NCBI GenBank assembly: GCA_029961685.1 | Contig: JARWKL010000016.1 | Span: 21,520,157 to 21,584,156 of the forward strand | Source of the DNA: Aristolochia californica | Lineage: Eukaryota > Streptophyta > Magnoliopsida > Piperales > Aristolochiaceae | Direction: 5' to 3' | DNA: 64,000 bases | Shown here: positions 45,197-56,895 of the stretch, one piece after another | Position numbering within the stretch: position 1 is the stretch's first letter | Layout: every line of letters begins with the position of its first letter | Notes under the pieces: model-generated | Told to the model about the DNA's origin: nothing | Databases searched by the model: none | The model's input: only the letters and a program-made list of their open reading frames with translations | Made by a program: the position numbers and the translations under genes

Positions 45197-46200
45197 GAAT
45201 GAATGGCTGTTGAATGACCAAAGCAGATTTTCTTTTGTTTGATTTTCTCTGGCATGTGTTGATTTTCTTCTCAGCAATTAATTCCGTGTGGTTTATGTTG
45301 AGTTTTTTTTTTTTTTGACATATTATGAATTTTAAAAATAATAATCAAAATTAAATTGATTGTCAAAAATATGCTGATGTGACAAGTTGCCTGGGAGTTG
45401 GAAATGGAGAAGGGAAAGCTCCCCATCTCCTCCTGGTTTCCACTTGAAAATCTTATTCTCTGCTGTAAAATAGCTGCCCGGCCTCCCCTTTCTTTCCTTT
45501 TCTGTTCGGATAAACGTTACAGAGGGGAAAGCCGGCCTCCAATCCCCCTTCGTCTTTGTCTGCGCAGACGGAGAAGGGAAGTCATATTTGTGGAGCTGAT
45601 AATTTCGATTCCCCACGAATGTTGGCCGGAGAAGCCAAGTGTTTGATGGGGGCGGGACTCTTCTGCATGCGTTATTCGTAAAACTTCTAGTCCCAAAAAA
45701 CCAGTATTTTTCCAAACATGAAACCTTTTCCTATTAATCTGGTAATATTTAGTGAAAACTCATTTGACTATTTTTTTAAAGTAAGCGAAAAGAAGAAATT
45801 AGTCGAATATCAAAGTTAATTCTGTCAAGAGAAATGAAATTCGTTTTAGATTTTAGTTACGGAAATTGCTTTCTTCTAAAACCATAGGAGCAAGTGGAAG
45901 AAATTGTTGGCGTGAACTGTCTTCCAGAGGAGGAAGGTGAGGTTTACAAGAGTCTCAGTTTGAGAGTATCTGTAAATTGAGAGGAAGAGTCCCTCACGTA
46001 TAACCAAATTGATGGCCATAAGATTTAAAATATTTGCAGACAACAAATAAACTGTGAAGACGACTCGTTGCAGTCGACAAATTCCAAAGTTCTTCCTCCT
46101 GCAGCTTGCTGCTTGTCAGTCTCCGAAGTTATCCATTTCAATTATTTTCCTTTTTATTCACGTTCTCTCTAAACCACGGTGGCTGCTGTCAATGTTTACA
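45197..46200. other. Spacer between BBE-like copies 2 and 3
   Basis: An open frame of about 127 codons on the minus strand (45715-45332) begins only with TTG and has no family signature, so I do not call it a gene. The middle (45400-45660) is GC-richer than its surroundings. Confidence 0.5.
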
Positions 46201-47784
46201 TTAGAAAGGTGGAACGCTCTGTTCATTCTTGAAGAAATTGTGTTTGTCAACCTGAGCTTTCACAAGTGCCAACCTCTTGAAATTTCCTTTGAAATACTTC
46301 AAACCCCAAATGCCGGATTTGAAATAACTTGGCTTGGCCAATCCATTAATACCCAGATCAAGATCCCTGTAGTTGAGGTATGCAGTCCTAGGATGTTTTG
46401 ACACATGAGGAGTCATCTGATCATACAACCTGTTGATCCAATCCAGACCCTTTTGAGCCCCAAACCCATCTTCAATCCCCATTAAGTATAAAACGTTGTA
46501 CAGGTTCCCTTTTCTGTGTGGGAAAGTGATATCATGAACTGCAATCTCACTCATCTTCCCACCCAGAGGCTCCCAGACCATTATCCCTGATCCCTGTTCC
46601 AGAAACAACTCCCACAGACCCTCCAGAGCAGTTTCAGATATGGGGTTTTTTACAAAGTCGGATTTGGCCTTGAAAGAAGCTTTTACACCTGATGGTGGCT
46701 CCCTGCTGAGCAGAACCTCTCTGGGTGAGCCAGATGAGTATCCTCCGAGGGTGATAGCAGAATCTATCCAAGTAGTCTCCTGACAGTCTTTTGCCTTCAG
46801 ACCCAGCTCAGGGAAGCACTCTCCGGTCAGCCTGAGGAGCTCTGCTGATCCACCAAGAAACAAGGAATCAAATGTTGCTCGCAGTGTTCTTTTGCTTCCA
46901 TCGTATGCACCTTGCACCAATGTTCTGATGAATAGATTCTCATGGCATTTCTCTGGAAAATATTGCCAACGATGAAGGATTTTTGTCGCTCCTTCTTCTA
47001 AGGTCCTGCTGATGCTGAAAATGGTAACGATGGGAGGAACAGGGACGAGCCTGATCTTCCACGAGAGAATAACACCAAAGCTTGCACCACCACCTCCTCT
47101 GATCACCCAAAACAGATCCTCACCCATCGATTTTCTATCAAGGATCCTCCCTTCTGCATCAACTAAGAGAGCCTCAATTACATTATCAGCAGCCAGGCCG
47201 AATTTTCTCATCAAGGTGCCGATTCCTCCTCCGCTAATCAGCCCACCAGTGCCCACTGTAGGACACATACCCCCAGCAAACGCATGAATTCTACTCTTCT
47301 CAGAAATCCCATAATATAAATCTCCAAGAGTCGCTCCTGTTTGAACCCAAGCCGTCCCTTCTTCAATATCTATAGTCACTGCTCGAAGGTTGGCGACGTC
47401 CAGAACGACAAATGGCTCATGAGAGACGTAGGAGAGGCCTTCGTAGTCATGGCCACCACTTCGAACTCTCACTTGAAAGCCGTGCTTCCTGCAACAGATC
47501 ACTGTTGCTTGGACCTGGGTTTCATCACTGGGAGCAACTATCAGGACAGGCTTGGGAGTTGTGGAGGAATTGAACCTGAGATTTTTTATGGAAGACAGCA
47601 GAAGCCGAGTGTAGGAAGTGGTGTTTGGGATGTGCAGAGTTCGATAAGTTCCGTTGGATGAAGACAACTTCTGGGTTAGACAACGCAGCAAGCTTTCATC
47701 GTCTTGAACTGCAATTGAGGACACAGTAGTGACAAGGAAGATCAGAAAGAGCAGGACGGGCGTGACGGAGCTAGAAGAAACCAT
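46201..47784 (-). CDS. Berberine bridge enzyme-like FAD oxidoreductase, copy 3
   Basis: An intronless gene of 527 codons from the ATG at 47784. The frame extends 12 codons further only to a GTG, and MVSSSSVTPVLLFLIFLV from the chosen ATG gives a proper signal peptide. The covalent FAD sites are His112 (RSGGHDYEG) and Cys174 (GGMCPTVGTGG), with gatekeeper Val177. It shares an ICC-RKHG double cysteine with copies 4 and 5, which separates these three from copies 1 and 2. The motif around the substrate side is FPHRKGNLYNVLYLM: the conserved Gln two residues after the Asn position is Leu. The first Tyr of TAYLNYRDLDLG is present. Copy 4 has the same Gln to Leu change. Substrate preference probably differs from the monolignol-oxidising members. 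A TATA-like ttataatt lies at about 47841-47848. Confidence 0.92.
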   Translation of the reverse strand: MVSSSSVTPVLLFLIFLVTTVSSIAVQDDESLLRCLTQKLSSSNGTYRTLHIPNTTSYTRLLLSSIKNLRFNSSTTPKPVLIVAPSDETQVQATVICCRKHGFQVRVRSGGHDYEGLSYVSHEPFVVLDVANLRAVTIDIEEGTAWVQTGATLGDLYYGISEKSRIHAFAGGMCPTVGTGGLISGGGIGTLMRKFGLAADNVIEALLVDAEGRILDRKSMGEDLFWVIRGGGGASFGVILSWKIRLVPVPPIVTIFSISRTLEEGATKILHRWQYFPEKCHENLFIRTLVQGAYDGSKRTLRATFDSLFLGGSAELLRLTGECFPELGLKAKDCQETTWIDSAITLGGYSSGSPREVLLSREPPSGVKASFKAKSDFVKNPISETALEGLWELFLEQGSGIMVWEPLGGKMSEIAVHDITFPHRKGNLYNVLYLMGIEDGFGAQKGLDWINRLYDQMTPHVSKHPRTAYLNYRDLDLGINGLAKPSYFKSGIWGLKYFKGNFKRLALVKAQVDKHNFFKNEQSVPPF

Positions 47785-47849
47785 GTTCCTGCTCGTCTCT
47801 CCACTCTCCACATCACTCACATCAGAGAAATCGTTCGTGTAATTATAAA

Positions 47850-49700
47850 GCTTCTAAAGCTAGAAATGGGAACAAATCATGAATGCTCGGACGTGATTCA
47901 GCAACTTGCAGCCTGCTTAATTGACTTGAACGAAATCGATAAGCTTACTATTGAGAGAATTCGTAGCAAACAACGAGTTTGAAAGTCAAGAAAGGAAGCG
48001 CACAGTCAACATTCCAAACTGCAATGGTGCCACTGTCACCTCGAATTAGAAAAAAACAGAAGATAAGGAATATAAACACACAAAGAAAACAAATATACAC
48101 AGAATTTAACGTGGTTCAGTCTATATAAACTATAATCACAAGCAAGAAAAGAGAAAAAATTTACAATCAAATCCAGGAAATTACATAAATTATTCGCCCA
48201 AGCTACCATCTGAAATATAAAAACAAAATTACATCCACCACAACTAAATAAGCAATTTCAATACTAGTTACTCAATTATTTGGACATTTCTGTTGAAACC
48301 ATTGCGCTAAAAGGCTCGAACCTCTTAAAAAATCAACCGCATGGATCTTATACAAGGACTGGCCCGGTCGATACAAACAAATATTTCAAAAATTTCCAAT
48401 TTCAATAGTAGTTCACTAAATTTCTGTCACTTCCTTCAATTGTCTAAACATGTTTGTACATATTGTCATTTCGTTTCTTTTTTATGAACTTGATGCAATT
48501 TTTAAGGGTTGAACTTCTTTTCAAAAATTTAACTACAAACAAAATGAGAATTTAGTAAAAAATATATCAAATTATTGACCTGTAGAAAAATAAAATTTTA
48601 TATGTGTATATTAAGATGAACATTTCTAGGTTATATCAATTGTTATAAGAATCTCAAATGTTTGTGTATGGTACCTTTCGAAGTCAACATAAAGATAGAA
48701 AAATTAGCAATTTTCTATCAAATAGTTCAAATTTATAGACATAAATTTATAATATAAGATAACAACATCTTAAAAGATTGTATATAATGTATTTTTTTTC
48801 AAATTTAGAATTATATCAATCAAAAATATGAGTTTATTGAAATACCAAATATAGCCATATACCGATTTTCTTTTACAACTGATATTATCCCAACTACATC
48901 ATGCTATCCTAGAGAATTACTATTACAAATAAATTAAGATAAAAAATGAAAAAGAAAAACCATCAAATAATAATAAAAAATATTAAAAATAAATATTAGT
49001 TATCCAAGAATAACTTTTATCCTCTCAATAATGTGTGTATGCAATGATTCCTCTATTTAGGCTTGAAAAAAAAGAGTGCAAGAGAGAGAAAACAGGTTGA
49101 CATAAAAAGAAAAGAAGAAAGAGAAAGAGAAAATATGGTTCAAAACAAAAAAGATCAACAGACTAAGAGAAGAAAAAATCCTTGAAAAAAAAAAAAACAA
49201 AAGCCCCTTATCCCCCTAAAAGTAATAAAAACTAGTTGAAATAATGGGATCAAAATAGAGAACAAAAATTTTCTAATAAAAACAAGTGAGAAAAATGTAA
49301 TTAAGAAATTTAAAAGGTTTTCTGTTGGACTCTTTTCCATTTCTTATTAACGAAAAACCGAATTTAACTAGGGTTTTCCGGTCCTATAATACATGTAAGG
49401 GACTTGAAAATTGTTTTGTTGGAGGAGATGATACCAAGTGGAGACCAAACACTTACATGGAAAACATTATATTTGCTTAATAATCTATTTGAATAAGTTT
49501 AAAATTAATAAAATAAAAATATATAATAGATCTAATTACAGCATCCCACTTTGGTCTACCATATGTTTGATGGCCACTTCAATTTTTAGAGTCTTTCTAG
49601 TAGCATTAGTTATCTCTTGAAAGTTGGGGAGGGGGACAAAAACCTTTGGCATTTTGATTTTATCTGTTTGATCATTCTGATTAAAACATAAATTATTAAC
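47850..49700. other. AT-rich spacer
   Basis: No gene recognised. Very AT-rich and A-run-rich, especially 48480-49330. It lies upstream of the SNARE pseudogene. Confidence 0.6.
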
Positions 49701-51422
49701 ATGAAGGTGATCGATCTCCTTATTCGCGTTGATGAAATTTGCAAAAGATAGGAGAAGTATGATGCCGAGAAGCAAAGAAATCTTAATGCTTCTAGTAATG
49801 ATCCATTTGCCCAACTCTTCGCAAGCGTCGAAGATGACATCGAAGCAGCTCTCGCGGTTTTTCTCAATCTGCATTTTGGTGTTTCTTTAAATTCACAATT
49901 TTAGGGTTCTTCTTTTATTGTTTTTTGTTGAAATTAACGAAATATAATTTTTCCGTTGTGTATTTGTTTTTTGTCCGATATTTTTTTTTTTTTCAGAAAT
50001 CGGAGGCAGCCACAATGGAGAAAAATCGAGCGGGCCAAGTGGCCATGAATGCTGAGATAAGGCGTACGAAGGTCGTCTGCTCGAACAAGTCCAGAAATTA
50101 CAGAAGTTGGCTTTGAAAAAGGTTTTTTTTTTTTTGTGATCTATGACCAAGAGAATAAATGGAAAGTCCGGTTATTTGATTTCTTCTTAAATCTAAACAA
50201 CTTTTATGTTTATTCTCGATTATTTTACGATGAGAAATGATCACAGAAACAGGAAAATTTTGAAGGAGAAGAAAATATTAATTATTCTCGATTAACTACA
50301 GGTGAAAGGTCTTTCAAAGCAAGAGCTCGCTGATCGTGCAGATGTAGTCCTTGCACTTCCTGAAAGAATTAACGCAATCCCTGATGGCACAAGAGAAACC
50401 AAGGATAAAGGAGGTTGGGGCAGCTCTTCTTCTCGCAATGCAATCAAATTCGATGAATCCTCCGGTACTAGAACGCCATTATTATTGAAGTTTTTCTTTC
50501 ATTTCATTCATTCTACAAATACATATTCATGTTTATGTTTCTGTAAGTACAGATGATGCATTAGAAGGTGGGTGGGTTCTTTCAGAAAAACGAAGAGTCT
50601 AGCCAATTCAGACAAGAGTATGAAGCTCGAAGAATGAAGCAGGCAAGCTTTCTAATTGTACAGTTTTACCAAGTCCAGTTTTCTCATGGTCGATGATCTG
50701 CAATTTGTGTTGGATCAAGGTTTAGAAGTTATATCAGACGGACTGGACTTGCTGAAAAATTTAGCTTATGACATGAATGAGGTTAGATATTCCTTTTCAC
50801 TGTCCTCAAATTGGTTTGGTTTTTGAATGTGAGATTACAAAGGCTTTTTTTTCTTCTTCTTCTTAAAATAAATGCAGGAATTGGACAGACAAGTGCCTTT
50901 GATTGATGAGATTGATTCCAAGGTGAGAAAGAATTCTTATTTAGATGTGATATGGTACCTGATTTGTAGATTCAAAGCTCGTTAGGACCTTCCCATATCT
51001 CCTGTGATTCACTTAATGAACTCTTTCTTCTTCATATGGATATAGCTTATAGTTTCAGAAATGAATGTTTCTGGTCCTTCCAATATGGAAGAAGCTAATT
51101 CTCTCTGTTTGAATTTTATGAAAGGTGGACAAGGCAAATGCAGACATGAAAAATACCAATGTCAGGCTTAAGCAGACCATCAATCAGGTGAACACATTTG
51201 CAGAGAAGCTAATCTTTGTCTTAAATGCAAAATGTTTATGATGGCACAGATGAGATCCACTAGAAACTTCTTTATTGATATCATATTGTTATGTATCATT
51301 CTGGGAATAGCTGGATATTTGTACCAGTAAGTGTCTTCCCTTCAATGTTAGCTCAAACAGTTTACTTTATTATGTTAAGATTTGATGTAGCTTTTGCTTT
51401 TTATTGCAGTATATTGAAGTAG
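49701..51422 (+). pseudogene. SYP71: SYP71-type Qc-SNARE pseudogene (nine exons, non-processed)
   Basis: The exon/intron structure of a plant SYP7 syntaxin can be followed throughout. Exon 1 (from 49701) reads MKVIDLLIRVDEICK then YDAEKQRNLN and DIEAALA. Exon 2 (49997-50121) has EKNRAGQVAMNAEIRRTK. Exon 3 (50302-50464) has VKGLSKQELADRADVVLALP. Exons 4-5 have QFRQEYEARRMKQ and ISDGLDLLKNLAYDMNE. Exon 6 (50878-50922) has ELDRQVPLIDEIDSK. Exon 7 (51125-51187) has the SNARE segment. Exons 8-9 hold the C-terminal membrane anchor (FFIDIILLCIILGIAGYLY). Working SYP7 proteins act in membrane fusion at the ER and plasma membrane. Lesions: a TAG in codon 17 (49749-49751), a one-base loss in exon 2 near 50070, a frame change in exon 4 near 50573, a GC donor after exon 4 and no AG before exon 5. 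Introns are kept, so it is a decayed gene duplicate, not a retrocopy. Confidence 0.9.
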
Positions 51423-51429
51423 TGTCACA

Positions 51430-51925
51430 GCTGGAGTGGCTGGAGAAGCTTTATTGTCTAATCTATTTGCTTGCTTTCTTAACTCTTTGGATCTTCATCT
51501 TTGGTAATTTTTACAAGACTTTCCTCAAATCCAAAGATCATTGTTATGTTGGAAGCAACAAAAATTAACAAAATCATAAACAGAATCAAACACAAAGAAC
51601 AAAAACACACACAAGGACTTGATGTGATTCGACCAATTTTGCCTACATTCACACTAGAAGAAAATCGACCAATTTATGTTTTAGGGTGTAACATAAAATG
51701 TTACTTTCAAACGGCTCTTATGATGTGTTAAATGATACATGTTATATAACACTGAGATACAGCCCTTAAGATGTATGGAACTGAAACAGTGTTAGTTTTG
51801 ATTAGTGGCTTGGCCAAAAAAATATATAATCCAAAGTTAGCTCAAAGTTTTAAGTGTTCACTTATAATATCTAACTTATGACATGGTAAGAAACTACCAA
51901 TGGCCAACCTCTTAAACTTGCCTTA
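51430..51925. other. Intergenic, no gene recognised
   Basis: AT-rich flank of the SNARE pseudogene without coding features. Confidence 0.55.
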
Positions 51926-51929
51926 GTAA

Positions 51930-52300
51930 AAGTAGTAAAATGAACTTTAATTGGTAAATAATTTCAAAGTGTAATAGTACTAGTTCATTGTGTTCGACCA
52001 CGTATCTCAAAGTATATGTAAGTAAAGACTTAGATCCAAATCTTAATACTTTGCAAAAGAGTCTTTAAATGCCCCAATAAATCAATATACTAGAATGTAT
52101 GATATGATTTGGAAATAAAGGAGGTTGCAAATACTGATTTCAAGTGTTAGTCAATCACATAACTACAAAAAATATGATCTTTAAAAGCACTTGGCACACT
52201 TTGATTTAAGTGAGACCTGAGTATACAATGAAGATTTAAAAGAACAAACATTAAAATATTGAGCTTATGAAAAAAAACTAATCAAATTTGACTTCCTTTA
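51930..52300. repeat. Dispersed repeat B, copy 3
   Basis: Ordered similarity to the two copies at 21.1 and 22.0 kb: cactagttcattgtgttcgacc-like, ccccaataaatcaatata, gatatgatttggaaataaag and gttagtcaatcac segments. The terminal GA tract is not present here. Confidence 0.55.
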
Positions 52301-54557
52301 AAGCTTTGGAAGCAAAAACTTTTTAAATCGTGTGTGAAAGCTTGAGACGCGTGATATTCACGATGACGAGAGAGATACTTTCTGATAGAGATCAAGATGA
52401 TCAGGTTAAGAGAAGTTGAGATTGTCTCAATTTCTACATCTACAGTCATGTAGATGTGTAACTCTACATTAATGTAAATCCTTTTATCATTTTGTAACTA
52501 TAAATACATGTCTTTCTTCTATACTTTCTTCATGCCAAGTTTGGATTAAAAACCATGATTTTTAATGTTCAAAAAACTAGTCACAGTAAGTGGGTAAGGC
52601 TATTTTTAGGATTGAAAAATAGGTAAAAACTAAGTCCAAAAATTGTAAAAAAATCATCAAAAAAATATTTTTTATTTATTTTCGAACATGGTAGTAGGTC
52701 GTTTATTAGATTTGGAGACCTACAACTTTTGAACCTGGGTTTAACATTTCAAGGATTTACATTCTTACAGATTGGGGTCGACTCTTGTGCTTGAGATCAA
52801 ATCCTTTTTTTGTGTTAAACAATGGTCGGCTTCTTTTTCTTTCTCAATTCTCGCTGTTTCAAGGAAACAACTCATTTTTCCTTTTTCATCATTTTTCTAC
52901 TTTTGTAGGCATCAACGCCTTCTATTTCTACGTGAAGTAGGAATAGTGGCAGTCGACTCTTTTTTCTCTGTGAAAACCTTTTGATTTTTATAGTTGATTC
53001 CTTTAGCTCCTTTATTTTGACAAAAGGGTCAACTCCTATGCTGACGGGCCAACCACTTTGATGGCTTCAACTCCTTTTTCACCTTCAAAAATTTTTGTTT
53101 CTCTGTACTCGACACCCTTTTTGTTTCTACTATGACAAGGGGTCGACTCCATATGCCCCTTTTTTTTTTTTTTCTTTTTTCACTTCAAGGCTTCTTCTTT
53201 TCCACGGATGAGTTTGACTTCTATGCATGAGCTCAAGTCCTTCAACATTTGGCACTTCAACTCTTCAATTTTTTAAACTCAAGTGACTAATTTTTTACTA
53301 TATGTATGATCAACACCTTTTGCTTGTTGGTTGATTGCACAAAATGATTATTTTTTTCTCTTGTTCAGTCAAATGGTGTTGTTGAGTTCTTTGGAGGGTA
53401 TCTTGTATGAGCCGCTTGCTTCCCTTTTTATATGGACTATTGAGATGGACCATTGCTATTCGAACTAATATGCTACCAAAAATTTCATTTGAGAGTTTTA
53501 TGAGCTATTTAAGACACTTAATACACATCATCAGTAACATGAGTGTTTTCTCTCACTAAAAGTAGCTCAAGGAGGATTCTGAGACCAATAATATTTTCCT
53601 CAAAGTTTACATTGATTGACCTCAAATTGACAAATCAACTAGAAGAAACAGGTTTTCAAAGATGTAAGAGAGGCCTTTATAATCATGCAACAGATAGACT
53701 GATGCCTGGATATGTGTTTTATCTGTGGCTTCAACAATTAGGAGAGGATAAAAACTCTAAATTTTGTACTGAGGATTGAAAAAGTATGGTATATGATGGG
53801 TTATTTTGAGTGTATATTCTGGTTGAGAAGGTTGAATGGTGGGAAGGCAACGGATTACTGCAGGCCAGATTTAGATAACCAGGACAAAGACGAAAGGTGG
53901 CAGTTGCCGTGCTTTTTTACCCATTTTCATTCCTCTGTGTTCTCAGTAATCAACTTCAATACAAGTTTTTCAGGAAGGACATTTGGTTTCTTGCACCATT
54001 ACAATTTGTCAAATCCGGTAACTTGACTCTTTATGGTGTATCCATTTTATCAAACTCAGACTCTTTTGATTGTCAAAAAGCTCACACAAGATTGTTTAAT
54101 ATCTCAGGCGTTGATTTTTACTACTTTATATTGCCATGTTTAGCAGCCTATCATTTCTTATGTGTTTGCCTTCTTTTTTATATAGATTCTAGAGGTTTTC
54201 TCAATTAGAGATTGCAGCCAGGTGAGGTGAATGAAAAACCAGTCTTATACAACTTTCTTTAAAAAAATCGATTCCTCTTATAGAACTATATTATGATAGC
54301 ATGAAGGATAAAAGTAATAGAATTCCTTTGAATAAAGATGAGCCTGAGAAGGATACAAGTTTGTGTTCTGCTGAGCTTAACCTTTTTCACAAAGGAAATT
54401 GAGTAAAACCCATGCAAGATTTATTGAGATTATCTAACTTCTGCTTAATACAGATAACAGAAAAATAAGCAAATTGAACTGGTCATGCATGGCTACATTT
54501 GAAAAAAAAAAAAAGAAAATGCTATAATCTTCACTTGCAGCTCACCTCTTACAAAGT
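52301..54557. other. Intergenic, probable retroelement remnants
   Basis: At 52760-53170 short phrases such as ggggtcgactcc and tcaactcct recur, related to those at 4.7-4.9 kb in opposite sense. No coding domains recognised. Confidence 0.45.
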
Positions 54558-56129
54558 CTACAGAGGTGGAATGCTCTGCTCATTCCAAAAGAAATTATAC
54601 TTGTCAACCTTACCCTTCACCAAAGCAAGCCTCCTGAAATTCCCTTTGAAATATGGCACACCCCAAACACTAGACTTGAGGAAAGTAGTATCGTCCTTCC
54701 TATTCACCCCCAAATCAAGGTCTCTGTAGTTCAGATACGCAGTCCTTGGAGACTTTGTCACGTAAGGAGTCATATACTTGTATAATCTATCAACCCAGTC
54801 TAAACTCTTTTTAGACTCCTCAGGGTTTTGCCAACCCACAAAGTACAGTACATCATACAGGTAACCTCTTCTGTGTGGGAAAGGGGTCTCATAATCTGAA
54901 ATCTCATTCATTTTGCCACCCAAAGACTCCACCTGTATTGATCCTTGCATCTCTTCCAAAAGGAACTTCCAGATCCCTTCCAACCCATCTTCAGAGATGG
55001 GTTGTTTCACAAAATCAGATTTAGCCTTGAAAGTGGCTTTTCCTAACGGAGGGTCACTGCTCAAAAGAACTTCTCTGGGTGACCCAGAACTGTACCCACC
55101 AAAAAAAATAGTTGAATCTATCCAACTCATTTGAGTACAGTCTCTTTCCTGCAAACCCAATTCAGGAAAGCACTGTTCCATCACTGTGAGGAGATCTTGA
55201 ACACCACCAACATACAAGGAGTCGAACAATGCTTGGACTGTTCTACTTCCATTTACATTGGCTGCTTGCAGCCTCACTCTGATGAAGACATTTTCATGGC
55301 ACTTCTCTGCTACATATTGCCACCTATTCACCACCTTTGTGGCACCTTGTTCCAGGGTCTTGGCTACGTTGAAAACTGTCACAGTGGGAGGAACAGCAAC
55401 TAACTTGATCTTCCATGAGAGGATGACACCAAAGCTGCAAGCTCCCCCTCCTCTGATAGCCCAAAACAGATCCTCACCCATCGATTTTCTATCACGAATC
55501 ATGCTGTTGGAGTCAACTAGGAGGGCATCAATGACATTATCAGCAGCCAGACCATACTTTCTCACCAAGCTACCAATGCCGCCTCCACCAAAAAGCCCAC
55601 CTACCCCCACGGAGGGGCATAACCCTGCAGGGAACCCTAGAGTCCCACTCTTCTCTGCGATTCTGTAGTACAATTCACCAATGAGGGATCCTGCCTGGAC
55701 CCACGCAGTTTGCTCTTGAATGTTTACAGTAATGGACTTCAAGTTGACAAGATCCACAACCACAAATGGCTCATAGGCAACAAATGAGAGCCCTTCATAG
55801 TCATGACCTCCACCACGGACTCTCATTTGTATGCCATGCTCCTTACAGCAAAAGACTGCTGCTTGGACTTGGGATTCGTGTGTGGGTGCAATTATAAGCA
55901 GAGGCTTGGGAGTTGTGGATGTATTGAATCTTAGATTTTCCAGGGACGATTGCAAGCGATTGTTGTAAGCAACTGTGTTTGGGAAGTAAAGAACCTGGGT
56001 TTGGTTCGCAGAGGAAGACAAATTCGGGGAAAGGCATTGGAGAAAGGAGTCAAGGCTGGTAGCGGAAACAGCAATACAGAATGAAAGGAGGAGAACAAGA
56101 GCAGGCAACCAAGCAGTTGAAGGCGCCAT
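54558..56129 (-). CDS. Berberine bridge enzyme-like FAD oxidoreductase, copy 4
   Basis: An intronless gene of 523 codons from the ATG at 56129. The frame extends seven codons upstream only to a GTG, and the chosen start gives MAPSTAWLPALVLLLSFCIAV, a normal signal peptide. The covalent FAD sites are His109, in RVRGGGHDYEG (Gly where the other four copies have Ser), and Cys171 (PAGLCPSVGVGG), with gatekeeper Val174. It shares the double cysteine (FCCKEHG) with copies 3 and 5. The substrate-side motif FPHRRGYLYDVLYFV has Asp and Leu where characterised members have Lys and Gln. TAYLNYRDLDLG is intact. The end is NEQSIPPL. A TATA box (tataaa, minus) lies at 56179-56186. An upstream ATG in another frame at 56154 probably lies at or before the transcription start. 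Confidence 0.92.
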   Translation of the reverse strand: MAPSTAWLPALVLLLSFCIAVSATSLDSFLQCLSPNLSSSANQTQVLYFPNTVAYNNRLQSSLENLRFNTSTTPKPLLIIAPTHESQVQAAVFCCKEHGIQMRVRGGGHDYEGLSFVAYEPFVVVDLVNLKSITVNIQEQTAWVQAGSLIGELYYRIAEKSGTLGFPAGLCPSVGVGGLFGGGGIGSLVRKYGLAADNVIDALLVDSNSMIRDRKSMGEDLFWAIRGGGACSFGVILSWKIKLVAVPPTVTVFNVAKTLEQGATKVVNRWQYVAEKCHENVFIRVRLQAANVNGSRTVQALFDSLYVGGVQDLLTVMEQCFPELGLQERDCTQMSWIDSTIFFGGYSSGSPREVLLSSDPPLGKATFKAKSDFVKQPISEDGLEGIWKFLLEEMQGSIQVESLGGKMNEISDYETPFPHRRGYLYDVLYFVGWQNPEESKKSLDWVDRLYKYMTPYVTKSPRTAYLNYRDLDLGVNRKDDTTFLKSSVWGVPYFKGNFRRLALVKGKVDKYNFFWNEQSIPPL

Positions 56130-56189
56130 TTGCTTCTCTTCTTCCCTCACACATGATTCTCAGTGTCCTTCCCTTGGTTTATAAAGACC

Positions 56190-56895
56190 CATCTCGTCCT
56201 CAGTTTCAAACCTTTGAATTCTTATTTGCCAGATCTGCAATTGAAAAAAGACTTACAGTGACAGTTTGGATTTTCTCTTCTTTAATAAGCTTTTGTTCAT
56301 AATAGATTGTCATGAATTACTCGTGGCTACAACGACGACTGGACTCTTCTAATATTGGATTTTTTGACTGCTTTGCGTTAAAAAACTAAAAAAAAAATCA
56401 CATTTGAAGCAATCCAAGGTTTCTTTTTCTGTTCTTACCCCACGAAATAATTCCTTCCTCTGTTTCTGGGTTTTACTAGGCGTGTATGAAAGCTCCATTT
56501 TCCTAATTTTTTTCCCAATCACAGATGTTCCTTGAACGTCAGAAAATCGTTTTTTTACGCCAGACTCCGCTGCAGAGAAACAAATCTTGAAACTCTTTTG
56601 CTTCAACCACCATTTTCGTCATTTCAGTGTTTACTTACACGGTTCTTTGCTCAGACTGCACTTCAGCTTTGAAGAAACCATTTTCGTTTTTGTTCAAATA
56701 AAACTACAGTTCGCAAGTGATTGTTCTCAATTTGAACTAAAAAAAATTGTCCATTTCTCACTTTTTAACGCCTGCAAACTCGTCACATGTGGTTGCATTT
56801 ACGTCTCTGAATTCTTTTCCCGTTTTTCTTGACTTTTTACCATTACCAGCTGCAAAAATTGTCTATTCTTCCCTTCAAGTCTTAAAACCAGGGTA
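56190..56895. other. Promoter side of BBE-like copy 4, no gene
   Basis: No coding region recognised; AT-rich. Confidence 0.55.

Noticed and set aside
45332..45715. 127-codon open frame on the minus strand between BBE-like copies 2 and 3
   Set aside because: It begins with TTG, shows no domain or signal peptide, and lies in a locally GC-richer patch that gives open frames by chance.
49536..49874. 112-codon open frame on the minus strand with a hydrophobic stretch
   Set aside because: It is antisense to exon 1 and flank of the SYP71-type pseudogene, whose identity on the plus strand is much stronger.
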